Shown piece after piece: positions 18,150-27,184 of a stretch of 37,367 nt of DNA (the stretch's first letter is position 1; the number at the start of each line of letters is the position of its first letter). The notes beneath the pieces are model-generated. The model saw only the letters and a program-made list of their open reading frames with translations. It made no database searches and was not told where the DNA came from. Made by a program: the position numbers and the translations under genes. Origin of the DNA: Flammeovirgaceae bacterium (GTDB lineage: Bacteria; Bacteroidota; Bacteroidia; Cytophagales; Cyclobacteriaceae); assembly GCA_013204595.1 (NCBI GenBank), contig JABMNK010000033.1, positions 1 to 37,367 of the forward strand. Direction: 5' to 3'.

Positions 18150-19825
18150 TACAAAAGATAGATCAAATTCAGACTTCCCGAAAAATTAATGACGTCAACC
18201 CCTGGCACGTAAAATTCAGGAGTTCTTAGTTGATTGTAAATTTGATATTGATAATTAAAGGATTTGATCACCCCTATCTTAGCATCTAAGATCAATCGAT
18301 CCACCTGAAGCCGCCCTTTGATAAAAGCACTGGCATCAATCCAGTGTCTGCGCGGATCCTGAATGTCTGTGAAAAGTTCAATGTACAAATCATTGTTATG
18401 CACATACCGCTCTACTTGAATCCCCAATTTGCGCATCCCACTTACCCAGGCCACGTTCAAGGTCTGCACATTGCTACTCGGACCACTTCCCGCACCTAAA
18501 ATTTCTCCATAATTGGTGTATCCTTGAAGAACCCTACTATGGATATAAAAAGTACTCGCATTTCGAATGATGCGATTGGCACTCTGCTGAAGTAGGGTCA
18601 ATTCTATGTTGGATTCAATGTACTGTCCCTCCTTTTGTTGATAACTAAACAATTTGGTATACCCCAAGAGATACCCGGCTGAATGGCCCGGTTCAAGAAA
18701 AAAATCTCGTAAGTTCCAAAAAGCATCATTACGCGCAAATTCGAAATAAAATTCATCCCCCGATTTGGGTGCAAAATAATGCATAAATAAGGAGGCCAAT
18801 TGATCCCTATCTTGTTCGGTGACGTTGTTGATGTCGTCTTTTCTAAACAATGCACCAAAGGCGCCCAAATAATCACGCTGCTCGATGGCTTGGCTACCAT
18901 ACTGCTGAACCACCCTGGTAAAGCCGAGCGAAAGCCGAGGTATCCATTTGGGTTGGTAAGTCGCCATCACTCCTGATAAATAGCGCCAATCCCTATTTTT
19001 TGTAGCTGCAGTAAATCCTCCATTCCAAACAAAATTTGCATTGGGTGGATCAAATCCCGAATTTTCAAGTTTGGCCCCGATCACCTGCATTTCAAAATAG
19101 CCCAGAGGCGTTTTGATGGGCTGATTGGTATGAATGGTCAAGTGGGCAAAGCCTCGGGCATTATTGGACATTATCAAGGAATTATTTTTGCCAGGACCCC
19201 AATAGATGTTTTCATTTGATACCCCTAGGGAAATCGGTCCTATCTCCAGTTTAGCAAAACTCTGTCCCCATCGCTGCTGACGGATCGTTGTTTCACCAAA
19301 TTTTTCAGGGGTATCCATATATTTTAAATTAGCTCCAAAATACCTGGCCCAGAGAATGCCATAGGCATTCTGCGGAAATCCATCATAGGACTTATTCTCC
19401 GCGTACAAAAGTTCAGGATATAATTGTACCCTAAGTGGGCCTACTTTTGCGGCAAAACCCAAGCTGGTCAATTGCTGATATCCGCTGGCCGGCAGTAAGG
19501 CGCCATTGTTCCAACCGAAGGGCTGTTTTTGATTGTATAAATTACTACTCAAAACGGGTAAAGCCTCAATTTCAAACCAGCTACCTTTTTGATAATGTAA
19601 CCGGTCTGAGACCAGCGTATCCACAAACCCATTGGCAAAAACTTGAAAATTGAGTGGTTTGAGTAAAAAAGAAATGGTGGTGTCATAATCACCCGCCAAT
19701 TGTGCTCGGTGATAATACTCATCAAAAGCACCTAAACTCAATGGTAAATTTGACTGCGCAATTGCCGAAGTAGCTATCCAAAAATTTAACCCCACTCCCA
19801 AACAATACCCGAAGATCCGCTTCAT
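18149..19825 (-). CDS. Capsule assembly Wzi-family outer-membrane protein (copy 1)
   Basis: This 558-aa protein has a cleavable signal peptide starting MKRIFGYCLGVGLNFW and ending near SAIAQ. It is followed by alternating beta-strand sequence that suits an outer-membrane barrel. Segments such as IGPISLGVSNENIYWGPGKN and FYFEFARNDAFWNLRDFF resemble the Bacteroidota capsule-assembly Wzi family. Escherichia coli Wzi anchors group 1 capsule at the cell surface. I chose the ATG at 19825 because it starts the signal peptide and forms an ATGA overlap with the upstream lipoprotein gene. The longer version would add 18 non-signal residues. It is one of two Wzi-like genes in the locus. Confidence 0.78.
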   Translation of the reverse strand: MKRIFGYCLGVGLNFWIATSAIAQSNLPLSLGAFDEYYHRAQLAGDYDTTISFLLKPLNFQVFANGFVDTLVSDRLHYQKGSWFEIEALPVLSSNLYNQKQPFGWNNGALLPASGYQQLTSLGFAAKVGPLRVQLYPELLYAENKSYDGFPQNAYGILWARYFGANLKYMDTPEKFGETTIRQQRWGQSFAKLEIGPISLGVSNENIYWGPGKNNSLIMSNNARGFAHLTIHTNQPIKTPLGYFEMQVIGAKLENSGFDPPNANFVWNGGFTAATKNRDWRYLSGVMATYQPKWIPRLSLGFTRVVQQYGSQAIEQRDYLGAFGALFRKDDINNVTEQDRDQLASLFMHYFAPKSGDEFYFEFARNDAFWNLRDFFLEPGHSAGYLLGYTKLFSYQQKEGQYIESNIELTLLQQSANRIIRNASTFYIHSRVLQGYTNYGEILGAGSGPSSNVQTLNVAWVSGMRKLGIQVERYVHNNDLYIELFTDIQDPRRHWIDASAFIKGRLQVDRLILDAKIGVIKSFNYQYQIYNQLRTPEFYVPGVDVINFSGSLNLIYLL

Positions 19826-20514
19826 GAAGACAAATCGGGGATTTTGATTGTCGAGACTACAATATTGTCGATAGACCAACTTTTAAAACAAAGGTCTTCG
19901 CCCGCCTCTTTCAGGTCTGTACCAAATTTGATCTCCATCTTCGGCGCTGAATGAAGCCGCAGTTCGCTAAAGTGAATTTTCTTTGACCCACCTATTTCAC
20001 CATCAAAATAGCACACACCAGGCAGGCTTGCATCAGACACCATTGCGTTTTCAGGATTGCTCACCGTTTTGATTGTATTTGGGAAACTTTGGGTAGCAGC
20101 ACACTCCTTGGTAAGACATTTGGTGTTGACGATTGACGAAAAATACAGATTCACTTCATCAAAATTCAGGATAAACACATCTTCGCCATTTCCCCTGAGC
20201 CCATCACCTTCCCAACTGTCGTGTACGTATAGGTCAAATTCTAACTTGATGTAGTCGTGAGTAGGTAAATCATTTAATTTTAATAAGATGGCCGCCCAAC
20301 CAAACCTTCCCAACACTTGACTGTTATCAAATAAAAATGTTTGATAACTTGATTGAAAGGCAAAATCGATAAATCCCAAACCTTCCGATTTGCCATTCAA
20401 TCTGCTGTCCTGCTCAAAGTCATTATAATAAACCTGGGTTTCTTCAGCTTGCCCGTTTAGACAACTAGAAAGCACACCAAGCAGCAATAGAGAAACCGTA
20501 AATAAGCTTTTCAT
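19822..20514 (-). CDS. Lipoprotein with lectin-like beta-sandwich domain, function unknown
   Basis: The 230-aa product starts MKSLFTVSLLLLGVLSSCLN, a lipoprotein signal peptide with a lipobox ending in cysteine. The mature part carries an LGRFGWAAILLKLNDLP motif followed by IKLEFDLYVHDSWEGDG and a DVFILNFDEVNLYFSS segment. This pattern resembles a concanavalin-like jelly-roll domain seen in secreted proteins that bind or decorate carbohydrates. Four further cysteines could form disulfides. I placed the start at 20514, because upstream in-frame codons precede the signal peptide. It is translationally coupled to the Wzi gene, so a role in holding or exporting the polysaccharide at the outer membrane is likely but not shown. 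Confidence 0.65.
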   Translation of the reverse strand: MKSLFTVSLLLLGVLSSCLNGQAEETQVYYNDFEQDSRLNGKSEGLGFIDFAFQSSYQTFLFDNSQVLGRFGWAAILLKLNDLPTHDYIKLEFDLYVHDSWEGDGLRGNGEDVFILNFDEVNLYFSSIVNTKCLTKECAATQSFPNTIKTVSNPENAMVSDASLPGVCYFDGEIGGSKKIHFSELRLHSAPKMEIKFGTDLKEAGEDLCFKSWSIDNIVVSTIKIPDLSS

Positions 20515-20529
20515 TTTGTAAAATATTGG

Positions 20530-20562
20530 TAAATCTAGTGGTTTTGATTTAAACTCAACAAA
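20530..20562 (-). promoter_or_regulatory. Candidate promoter of the lipoprotein-Wzi-Wzx-GT2 operon
   Basis: On the minus strand TAGATTTA (20537-20530) fits seven of eight positions of TAnnTTTG. A TTG lies 18 bp upstream (20558-20556) and a TTTG at 20562-20559. The start codon at 20514 would be only about ten bases from the expected start of transcription, so the call is tentative. Confidence 0.35.
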
Positions 20563-20621
20563 TTGCAACATTAGTTAAATAAATATAAAACGGTTATTTT
20601 CGAGTTTTTAGGTACATTAAA

Positions 20622-22130
20622 ATGAGCGTCGTGCTAAAAAAGTCCCTTTTATTTTTTTTAGGTGTCCTGTTTTTTCAGTGGATTCAGGCAAAAGATCCAA
20701 AGAAAGATAGTTTAGTCCTCTCGGTAAGCACTGGAGTGACTTCCGCTTCGCGAGATTTTCTTCCCTTTTATCTCACCCAAAACCGTTGGGGGCTCATCAA
20801 CGAAGAGCCTAGTTTATTTTCTGAGATTCTGGCCAGTTATCACTATGAGATAACGAAAAATTGGTCTATTCAATCAGGCGTACATGCAAGGAACAGCACC
20901 GTGGGGAGCTATTACATTTCTTCCTCCTTCAGGAATTTTAAGTTCAGTCTTGGTGCTAAAGCTCAGAAAACAGGGGGATTGGCAACCAATCTGGCTATCA
21001 ATCAGTTTGGCCTGAGCCCCAATGCGCGCCCTTTGCCCTCCTTTACCTTTGAAACGGATGGCTATCTACCGATTGCCAAAACCAAGGACTATGTTTGGAT
21101 CAAAGGTGGCATGTCAAAAGGCCAATTCGAGAAAAATCGCTATATGAAAAATGCATTATTGCATAGCAAAAACCTTTACATCAAGCTGAAATTAGAAGAA
21201 TTTATTGGTTTTAATATAAGTTCTGGATTTGTGCATTTCGCCCAATATGGGGGAACCAGTCCATTTGGCGTAGGCCAACCCAGCACACCTAAAGACTTTT
21301 GGAAAGCCTTTACCGGTCGTGAATTAATCTCAGAATATGACAGTTTATCTACTGAAAAAAATGGGCGCGGAAATCATTTAGGTATGACGGAAATTATCAT
21401 AGAAAAATCATTAAAAAACCACCAACTAAGTCTCGACTATCAAACACCTTATGAAAGAATAAAAGATCTACATTATTTCAATTTTCACGATTTTATACTC
21501 GCCTTAAACTGGAAACTGCCTGTTACCACCAAATGGTTGGAGGAAGTTCATCTTGAATATAGTCAAACCATGTGGCAAAACGGCCCCGGTCTTCCTCAAA
21601 GCTCATCGATATACCCTACCAAAGAAAGCAACTATGGATATGAATTTGGTGGACGGGCCAATTACAACAACCATTGGTTGTACAGATCTGGCTTTACCTA
21701 TCACCATCAGACCATGGGTAATCCGCTATTCATGACTTATCAATTTACGCAAAATTTCATGCCGCTCTATCCCGCCTATGAAGTCTCTATTACAAATAAC
21801 CGAATCAAAAGTTTTCATATTGCCATGACGGGCTTTCTCTCAAGTAAAATTCAATACCGATCTCAATTTACTTCTGTGGTCAACTTCGGGTCCTACACAG
21901 GGCTCTTCGATGGATTAAATTCCTGGGCTGGAATCACGAATGATCTCGATTACGATTACGTGTTCAGGGGGGGGAAATGGCAATATTATAGTTTACTGGA
22001 ATTAAAATACCAGCAACCTATAACGAAATATCCCTTTGATTTAAGTCTAATGATGGCTAGAGATTTTGGGGATTTTTACAGCAATTGGGGCCTTGAGATA
22101 TCAATCGTTTATAACATTCAAAACAAGTGA
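20622..22130 (+). CDS. Capsule assembly Wzi-family outer-membrane protein (copy 2)
   Basis: The 502-aa product has a signal peptide (SLLFFLGVLFFQWIQA) and beta-barrel-like sequence. KGGMSKGQFEKNRYMKNALL followed by HSKNLYIKLK, and later GFVHFAQYGGTSPFG, match the Bacteroidota Wzi capsule-assembly family better than copy 1 does. It is transcribed divergently from the copy-1 operon across a 107-bp gap and is followed by the initiating phosphotransferase gene. It probably serves in surface attachment or final assembly of the polysaccharide. Two dissimilar Wzi-like proteins in one locus could act on different steps or faces of the outer membrane. Confidence 0.82.
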   Translation: MSVVLKKSLLFFLGVLFFQWIQAKDPKKDSLVLSVSTGVTSASRDFLPFYLTQNRWGLINEEPSLFSEILASYHYEITKNWSIQSGVHARNSTVGSYYISSSFRNFKFSLGAKAQKTGGLATNLAINQFGLSPNARPLPSFTFETDGYLPIAKTKDYVWIKGGMSKGQFEKNRYMKNALLHSKNLYIKLKLEEFIGFNISSGFVHFAQYGGTSPFGVGQPSTPKDFWKAFTGRELISEYDSLSTEKNGRGNHLGMTEIIIEKSLKNHQLSLDYQTPYERIKDLHYFNFHDFILALNWKLPVTTKWLEEVHLEYSQTMWQNGPGLPQSSSIYPTKESNYGYEFGGRANYNNHWLYRSGFTYHHQTMGNPLFMTYQFTQNFMPLYPAYEVSITNNRIKSFHIAMTGFLSSKIQYRSQFTSVVNFGSYTGLFDGLNSWAGITNDLDYDYVFRGGKWQYYSLLELKYQQPITKYPFDLSLMMARDFGDFYSNWGLEISIVYNIQNK

Positions 22131-22209
22131 TAAAAATAATTTAAATAGATTATTAATTGGACAATATTTATCTTGTTTTTTAAAAAATATGTGCATAAAT
22201 TTATAAATC

Positions 22210-22227
22210 ACCCTTTGAGTAAAGGGT
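22210..22227 (+). terminator. Hairpin after the second Wzi gene
   Basis: ACCCTTT (22210-22216) and AAAGGGT (22221-22227) form a perfect 7-bp stem with a 4-base loop, followed by a T-rich stretch (CGGTTTATTTT). It lies about 80 bp after the Wzi stop in the longest gene-free stretch of the window (22131-22313) and may end that transcript. Confidence 0.45.
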
Positions 22228-22313
22228 CGGTTTATTTTAATGAAATCCTAACAATAATAGATGCTTTCTTTGAATTTTTTGATACTTTTCCTTACCCATA
22301 GATTGTTCATTAA

Positions 22314-23693
22314 ATGAGTAAACAGTTTTACCTCTTATTTCCTATACTTTTTATTTTTGCCGACCTTTCGGTGGTGGTAGGTTCATATGCCGCCATTAGC
22401 TATTTCATGGATGATGCCACTTCTTGGCAAAATAAGTATCTAGAAACCCTTTTGGTAAGCCTATTCGGTTGGCTCTTAGTTTCCATATTATTGTTCAAGG
22501 ATTATAAAATTGGCAGACCCATTGGATACGATCGGGCGATTTGGAAATCCCTAAGATCTGTTGCCCTTTTTTTGGCCCTACTTTCCTTTTACTTTATACT
22601 CAACGACCTCAATGCTCTCTCAAAATATTTTTTATTAAATTATGGAGGACTTTTACTCGTCTTAACCCCATTAGAAAGATTAAGTGTCCATCTTTTGGTG
22701 AACAAATACCGAAAATGGGGGGGTAATTATCGTAATTCCATCATTATTGGCTATGATCAATTGGGATTTTCTTTGTACAATGCCATCAATAGAAACAAAG
22801 ACTATGGCATTCGTTGCGATGGGTTTTATGGCAATACCAATCAAGTCAATGTTGACTATCCCCATTTGGGGAATTTCGATAATTTTTTAACTGCCAATAT
22901 TGACCACCTAGATTTCATCTACGTGAGCGATAATGTCTCAAAAGAACACTTGAATAAGATCATCGAAATCGCAGATCGGGATTTCAAAAAAATAAAATTA
23001 CTTCCCGATTTTAAAACCGATTTTCTCAAATTCTATTCACTGCGTTTAATTGACAATATTAATATTGTTGATGTAAATAATTTCCCATTGGATAGCTTGG
23101 CCAATAGATTTCTGAAACGTTCCTTTGACCTCCTATTTTCAATTAGTGTACTTCTTTTTATAATGAGCTGGCTTTATCCCATCATTGCCCTCATTATAAT
23201 GTTGGAATCAAAGGGGCCAATCATATTTAAGCAAATGAGAAACGGCAAAAGTAATCATCCCTTTCTCTGCTTCAAATTCAGAACTATGTACCTCAATGAT
23301 CATGCGGACGAAAAGTGGGCCAGCAAGAATGATGATAGGATCACCCCTTTCGGTGCGTTCTTGCGACGCACAAGCCTTGATGAGCTTCCCCAATTATTCA
23401 ACGTAATAAGGAGCGAAATGACCATTGTGGGTCCGCGACCCTTGCCTATCAGACTCAATAATCAGTACAAAAGTAAAATAAAAAATTACAGTCAAAGACA
23501 TTCCTTTAAACCTGGGATTACCGGTTTGGCACAAGCCTTAGGTCATCGGGGAGAAATCAGAGAACTTCGACAAATTAGGAATAGGGTTACCCTAGATAAA
23601 TTTTATCTAAACCATTGGACATTGCTACTTGATGTCAAGATCATCGCAATTACCTTTGTGGAACTCGCTAAAGGACAAGAATCTGCCTATTAA
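22314..23693 (+). CDS. Undecaprenyl-phosphate sugar phosphotransferase (WcaJ/WbaP-like)
   Basis: This 459-aa polyprenyl glycosyl-1-phosphotransferase starts polysaccharide synthesis by placing the first sugar phosphate on undecaprenyl phosphate. It has four N-terminal membrane helices (roughly residues 5-115), then a Rossmann-like CoA-binding-type domain (NSIIIGYDQLG). A further membrane helix near residue 280 leads into the catalytic bacterial sugar transferase domain. That domain includes FKQMRNGKSNHPFLCFKFRT, RRTSLDELPQLFNVI, IVGPRPLP and FKPGITGLAQ. Length and layout are typical of WcaJ. Glucose-1-phosphate is the usual substrate of this subgroup, but galactose or others are possible. Confidence 0.92.
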   Translation: MSKQFYLLFPILFIFADLSVVVGSYAAISYFMDDATSWQNKYLETLLVSLFGWLLVSILLFKDYKIGRPIGYDRAIWKSLRSVALFLALLSFYFILNDLNALSKYFLLNYGGLLLVLTPLERLSVHLLVNKYRKWGGNYRNSIIIGYDQLGFSLYNAINRNKDYGIRCDGFYGNTNQVNVDYPHLGNFDNFLTANIDHLDFIYVSDNVSKEHLNKIIEIADRDFKKIKLLPDFKTDFLKFYSLRLIDNINIVDVNNFPLDSLANRFLKRSFDLLFSISVLLFIMSWLYPIIALIIMLESKGPIIFKQMRNGKSNHPFLCFKFRTMYLNDHADEKWASKNDDRITPFGAFLRRTSLDELPQLFNVIRSEMTIVGPRPLPIRLNNQYKSKIKNYSQRHSFKPGITGLAQALGHRGEIRELRQIRNRVTLDKFYLNHWTLLLDVKIIAITFVELAKGQESAY

Positions 23694-23812
23694 ATAAGTA
23701 CGCCCATTACCAGTACTTCCTATAAGCTCTTAAAATTCTCAAAATTTCAAGCTAATCCAATTAAGCATTGGTAAAAACATCTGATATGTGATGGCTCATC
23801 AAATATTGAGAC

Positions 23813-23820
23813 TATTTTTG
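23813..23820 (+). promoter_or_regulatory. Candidate -7 box for pheS
   Basis: TATTTTTG fits TAnnTTTG exactly and ends 17 bp before the pheS ATG. No clear -33 TTTG is visible at 17-21 bp upstream. Confidence 0.4.
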
Positions 23821-23837
23821 CCCCATAATAATAACCT

Positions 23838-24857
23838 ATGTTTGACAAAGTTGATCAAATAAATAAAGAGCTTCAATCCGCTCATGCTACTAATCCACAG
23901 GAATTAGAGGCATTCAGAATGCGTTTTATCAGCAGAAAAAGCCTTATTTCAGCCTTATTCGATGATTTAAAGGCCATTCCCAACGAACAAAAAAAAGCCT
24001 TTGGTGAGGCCTTGAATCAACTTAAAACCGCCGCAAATGAGAAATTCAAATCGCTTTTGGAGCAGGGCCAATCAATAGATTCAAAGCGTTCTGATACAAT
24101 CGACGTTTCACTTCCCCCAATACCTCATCAAATGGGTGGGTTGCATCCGATTAGCATCGTTAAAAATCGAATGATCGAAATTTTTGAGCGGCAAGGTTTC
24201 AACGTCTCAGAAGGACCTGAAATGGAAGATGACTGGCATAATTTTACTGCCCTAAACTTTCCTGAAGACCACCCTGCCAGAGAAATGCAAGATACCTATT
24301 TCATTGAGCGAAATCCTGACAAGTTGTTACGGACACATACGTCTACCGTACAAATCAGACTTATGCAAAATGGAACACCGCCCTTTAGATCCATTATGCC
24401 CGGTCGGGTTTATCGAAACGAAGCCATCTCAGCTAGAGCGCATTGTTTTTTCCATCAAATTGAAGGTCTTTATGTCGATAGAAACGTTGGATTTAAAGAC
24501 TTAAAACAGACTATTTATCATTTTGCCAAGGAATTTTTTGGTAAAGAAACTAACATCAGGTTTCGACCTTCCTTTTTCCCTTTTACCGAACCTAGTGCCG
24601 AAGTAGACATTAGTTGTTTTATCTGTAAGGGTTCAGGATGCAAAATTTGCAAGCACAGCGGATGGGTTGAGATCGGCGGATCAGGAATGGTCGATCCAAA
24701 TGTCCTAGAGCAATGCGGTATTGACTCTCAAGAATTTAGTGGTTTCGCCTTCGGAATGGGTATCGAACGCATTACCATGCTGAAATATGAAATAAATGAC
24801 ATTCGATTGTTTTCCGAAAATGATGTTCGGTTCTTACGCCAATTCAATGGCGTTTAA
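23838..24857 (+). CDS. pheS: Phenylalanyl-tRNA synthetase alpha subunit
   Basis: PheS forms the catalytic part of the alpha2-beta2 enzyme that charges tRNA-Phe. The 339-aa protein has an N-terminal helical tRNA-binding arm (residues 1-90). The class II core follows: HPISIVKNRMIEIFERQGF and MEDDWHNFTALNFPEDHPAR, motif 2 in FRSIMPGRVYRNEAISARAH, a CFICKGSGCKICKHSGW cysteine segment, and motif 3 in FGMGIERITMLKYEI. Length is standard. It is separated from the polysaccharide genes by 144 bp with its own -7 box. It faces the moxR gene tail to tail with no bases between the two stop codons. pheT is not in the window. Confidence 0.97.
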   Translation: MFDKVDQINKELQSAHATNPQELEAFRMRFISRKSLISALFDDLKAIPNEQKKAFGEALNQLKTAANEKFKSLLEQGQSIDSKRSDTIDVSLPPIPHQMGGLHPISIVKNRMIEIFERQGFNVSEGPEMEDDWHNFTALNFPEDHPAREMQDTYFIERNPDKLLRTHTSTVQIRLMQNGTPPFRSIMPGRVYRNEAISARAHCFFHQIEGLYVDRNVGFKDLKQTIYHFAKEFFGKETNIRFRPSFFPFTEPSAEVDISCFICKGSGCKICKHSGWVEIGGSGMVDPNVLEQCGIDSQEFSGFAFGMGIERITMLKYEINDIRLFSENDVRFLRQFNGV

Positions 24858-25820
24858 CTAAAGTAGCTGTCTAATGATTTCTTCTTCTGAAATCCCTTCG
24901 GCCTCAGCTTTAAAATTAAGGACAATACGATGACAAAGAACGGCATTAGCAATTGCCTTCACGTCTTCTATGTCCGGTGAATACTTACCGGCCATCAACG
25001 CATGGCACTTAGCCCCTAATATCAAATACTGGCTAGCTCTTGGCCCTGCGCCCCATTCCAAATAGTTATTGGCAAGGGCGCTTGATTTAACCGCTCCTGG
25101 TCTTGTTTTATGAACCAAAGAAACGGCATACTCATAAACATTGTCTACGACAGGCACTTTTCTTACCAACTTCTGAAACCTCAGAATATCTTCTTTGCTC
25201 AAAATTGAATTAACTGCCACCGTACGATCAGTAGTTGTCCCCTTCACTACAGCCACCTCCGCCTCATAATCTGGATAACCCAATTTGATCATCAGCATAA
25301 AACGATCCAATTGAGCCTCAGGAAGAGGATAAGTACCTTCTTGTTCAATAGGATTTTGTGTCGCTAAAACAAAAAAAGGTCGGTCAAGTTCATAGCGTAC
25401 CCCACCGATAGTCACCGCATATTCTTGCATACTCTCCAGTAAGGCAGACTGGGTTTTTGGGGGTGTTCTATTAATTTCATCCGCCAAAACAACATTAGAG
25501 AAAATCGGACCTTTGATGAATTTAAAATTTCGATCCTTATCCAACGTCTCAGAGCCAATAATATCCGATGGCATTATATCTGGCGTGAATTGTATTCGAT
25601 TAAAATTTAAATTCAGCGCTTGGGAAAGGGTATTGATCAACAACGTTTTGGCCAATCCGGGAACACCTACTAACAACGAATGACCTCCACAAAAAATGGA
25701 GGTAATCAATAATTTTACTGCATCTTCTTGACCAATAATAACCTTGGAAACCTCCTGCGTAAGCGATTGATACTTAATTAAAAATTCATCTGCCAGTGCC
25801 TTTTCATTCATCTCTGACAT
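24858..25820 (-). CDS. MoxR-family AAA+ ATPase
   Basis: The 320-aa protein is a MoxR-type AAA+ ATPase, a family thought to act as chaperones that mature or activate partner proteins, often von Willebrand A-domain proteins. Visible are Walker A (GVPGLAKT), Walker B within VVLADEINRTPPKTQSALLE, the sensor segment FFVLATQNPIEQEGTYPLPE, and a C-terminal lid domain. I chose the ATG at 25820, five bases after the surA stop; a TTG at 25844 would overlap surA. It is the last gene of the operon. No vWA or DUF58 partner follows, because pheS is convergent. Confidence 0.92.
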   Translation of the reverse strand: MSEMNEKALADEFLIKYQSLTQEVSKVIIGQEDAVKLLITSIFCGGHSLLVGVPGLAKTLLINTLSQALNLNFNRIQFTPDIMPSDIIGSETLDKDRNFKFIKGPIFSNVVLADEINRTPPKTQSALLESMQEYAVTIGGVRYELDRPFFVLATQNPIEQEGTYPLPEAQLDRFMLMIKLGYPDYEAEVAVVKGTTTDRTVAVNSILSKEDILRFQKLVRKVPVVDNVYEYAVSLVHKTRPGAVKSSALANNYLEWGAGPRASQYLILGAKCHALMAGKYSPDIEDVKAIANAVLCHRIVLNFKAEAEGISEEEIIRQLL

Positions 25821-25825
25821 GGTGG

Positions 25826-27184
25826 TTATTTTAAGATATTGCAATAATTATAAGACGGATCTAAATCAACATATACCTCATCTTTCGCTCTTTTAAACCA
25901 TTCGTCAAGCAAACGGCCTTTTTTTTCATTGAGGGCGTATTGGGCCAGTTTTTGATAATCATCTTTTAAATTGGCCTGATGCGGGGGGACACGCTGCAAA
26001 TAATAGATCAATCTGAAAGCGGTACTTCCATCAGGCATTGAGAATTTCAGTGGCTCAGTGATCGCCCCAATTTTCATGGTGTCCACAGTAAAGAAAATAT
26101 TTGGATCTAACACCTCGACCGACACACGGGTTGAACCATCTTGACCCGAAAAGAAGCCGCCATTCATCGCCGTCTCATTATCTGCCGAAAATTCTTTCGC
26201 TGCAGACCTGAAATCCATAACACTATCCAAAATTAAATTTCTAATACTGTCAAGCTTCAACGCTGCATTGGCTATATCATCCACTGACGGTTTTGGGGTT
26301 ATCAAAATATGCCGCGTTTTAAAGGTATTTCCTCTTCTTTCTTGTAATTCTATCAAGTGATACCCAAAATCCGTTTTGATAGGCATTGAAAGCTCACCGA
26401 CCTCCATTGTCATGGCCGACTCTTCAAATTCTGGTGCCAATTCTCCTCGCTTATAAAATGGAAGCTCGCCCCCTCTAGAGCCAGATCCAGGATCCTCCGA
26501 ATATAATTTGGCCAAGTTTTCAAATTTAGCAGATCCTCTCAAAACCTGACCCCTTATTTCTAGCAACTGGCGTTCTACTTTGGCACGCTGCTCTTGACCA
26601 GGTTCGGGCTTCATCACGAGTTGACCCACTTCAACTTCTGTTGAGAAATAGGGCAAAGAGTCGTTCGGAATACTATTAAAAAATTGTTTTACCTCACTTG
26701 GGGTTACCTTGATATCCGCAGTAATCGTTCGCTGCATCTCTTCTATGATTTGTTGCTCTTTGACCTGATCAAATAACTCCGCCTCAATCTGCTCCAAACT
26801 TTTGCCATAATAAGCTTCGATTTCCTTAGGTGAGCCAATTTGAGAGATCATATACGACATCCGCTGATCCAAGTTGTTTTGAACTGCGCCATCTGAAACC
26901 ACGATAGAATCAATTTCTGCCTTTGCTACGAGCATTTTATTTATCACTAAATTCTCTAGCGCTTTACACCTTAAGGATCCACTATTTACCTCTCCTTGTG
27001 AAAGATACTCTAAATAGGTCCGCTCTAAATCAGATTTCAACACAATATAGTTATCGACCTTAACGATAATTCGATCTACTATTATCTCCTTTTCCTGGGC
27101 ATAATTGGTCGTAGCAGTCAATAACATCAACCAACCACTAATCGCGATAAATCTCAAATTTTTTCGTTTTAAGTGCTTCTTCAT
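25826..27184 (-). CDS. Periplasmic peptidyl-prolyl cis-trans isomerase, SurA type
   Basis: This 452-aa protein has a signal peptide ending near TNYAQ, then a SurA-N chaperone region (IVDRIIVKVDNYIVLKSDLE). Two parvulin-like domains follow, the first with YSEDPGSGSRGGELPFYKRG and MPIKTDFGYHLIEL, the second with TRHILITPKPS and FSADNETAMNGGFFSGQDG. SurA escorts outer-membrane barrel proteins through the periplasm. A cell with TonB receptors and Wzi barrels needs such a factor. The 5' end overlaps the upstream lipoprotein gene by 47 bp. Confidence 0.9.
   Translation of the reverse strand: MKKHLKRKNLRFIAISGWLMLLTATTNYAQEKEIIVDRIIVKVDNYIVLKSDLERTYLEYLSQGEVNSGSLRCKALENLVINKMLVAKAEIDSIVVSDGAVQNNLDQRMSYMISQIGSPKEIEAYYGKSLEQIEAELFDQVKEQQIIEEMQRTITADIKVTPSEVKQFFNSIPNDSLPYFSTEVEVGQLVMKPEPGQEQRAKVERQLLEIRGQVLRGSAKFENLAKLYSEDPGSGSRGGELPFYKRGELAPEFEESAMTMEVGELSMPIKTDFGYHLIELQERRGNTFKTRHILITPKPSVDDIANAALKLDSIRNLILDSVMDFRSAAKEFSADNETAMNGGFFSGQDGSTRVSVEVLDPNIFFTVDTMKIGAITEPLKFSMPDGSTAFRLIYYLQRVPPHQANLKDDYQKLAQYALNEKKGRLLDEWFKRAKDEVYVDLDPSYNYCNILK

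Noticed and set aside
22260-22300. Possible promoter for the WcaJ-like gene
   Set aside because: TACTTTTC resembles a -7 box but the nearest TTTG is only about 11 bp upstream, too close for a normal promoter.
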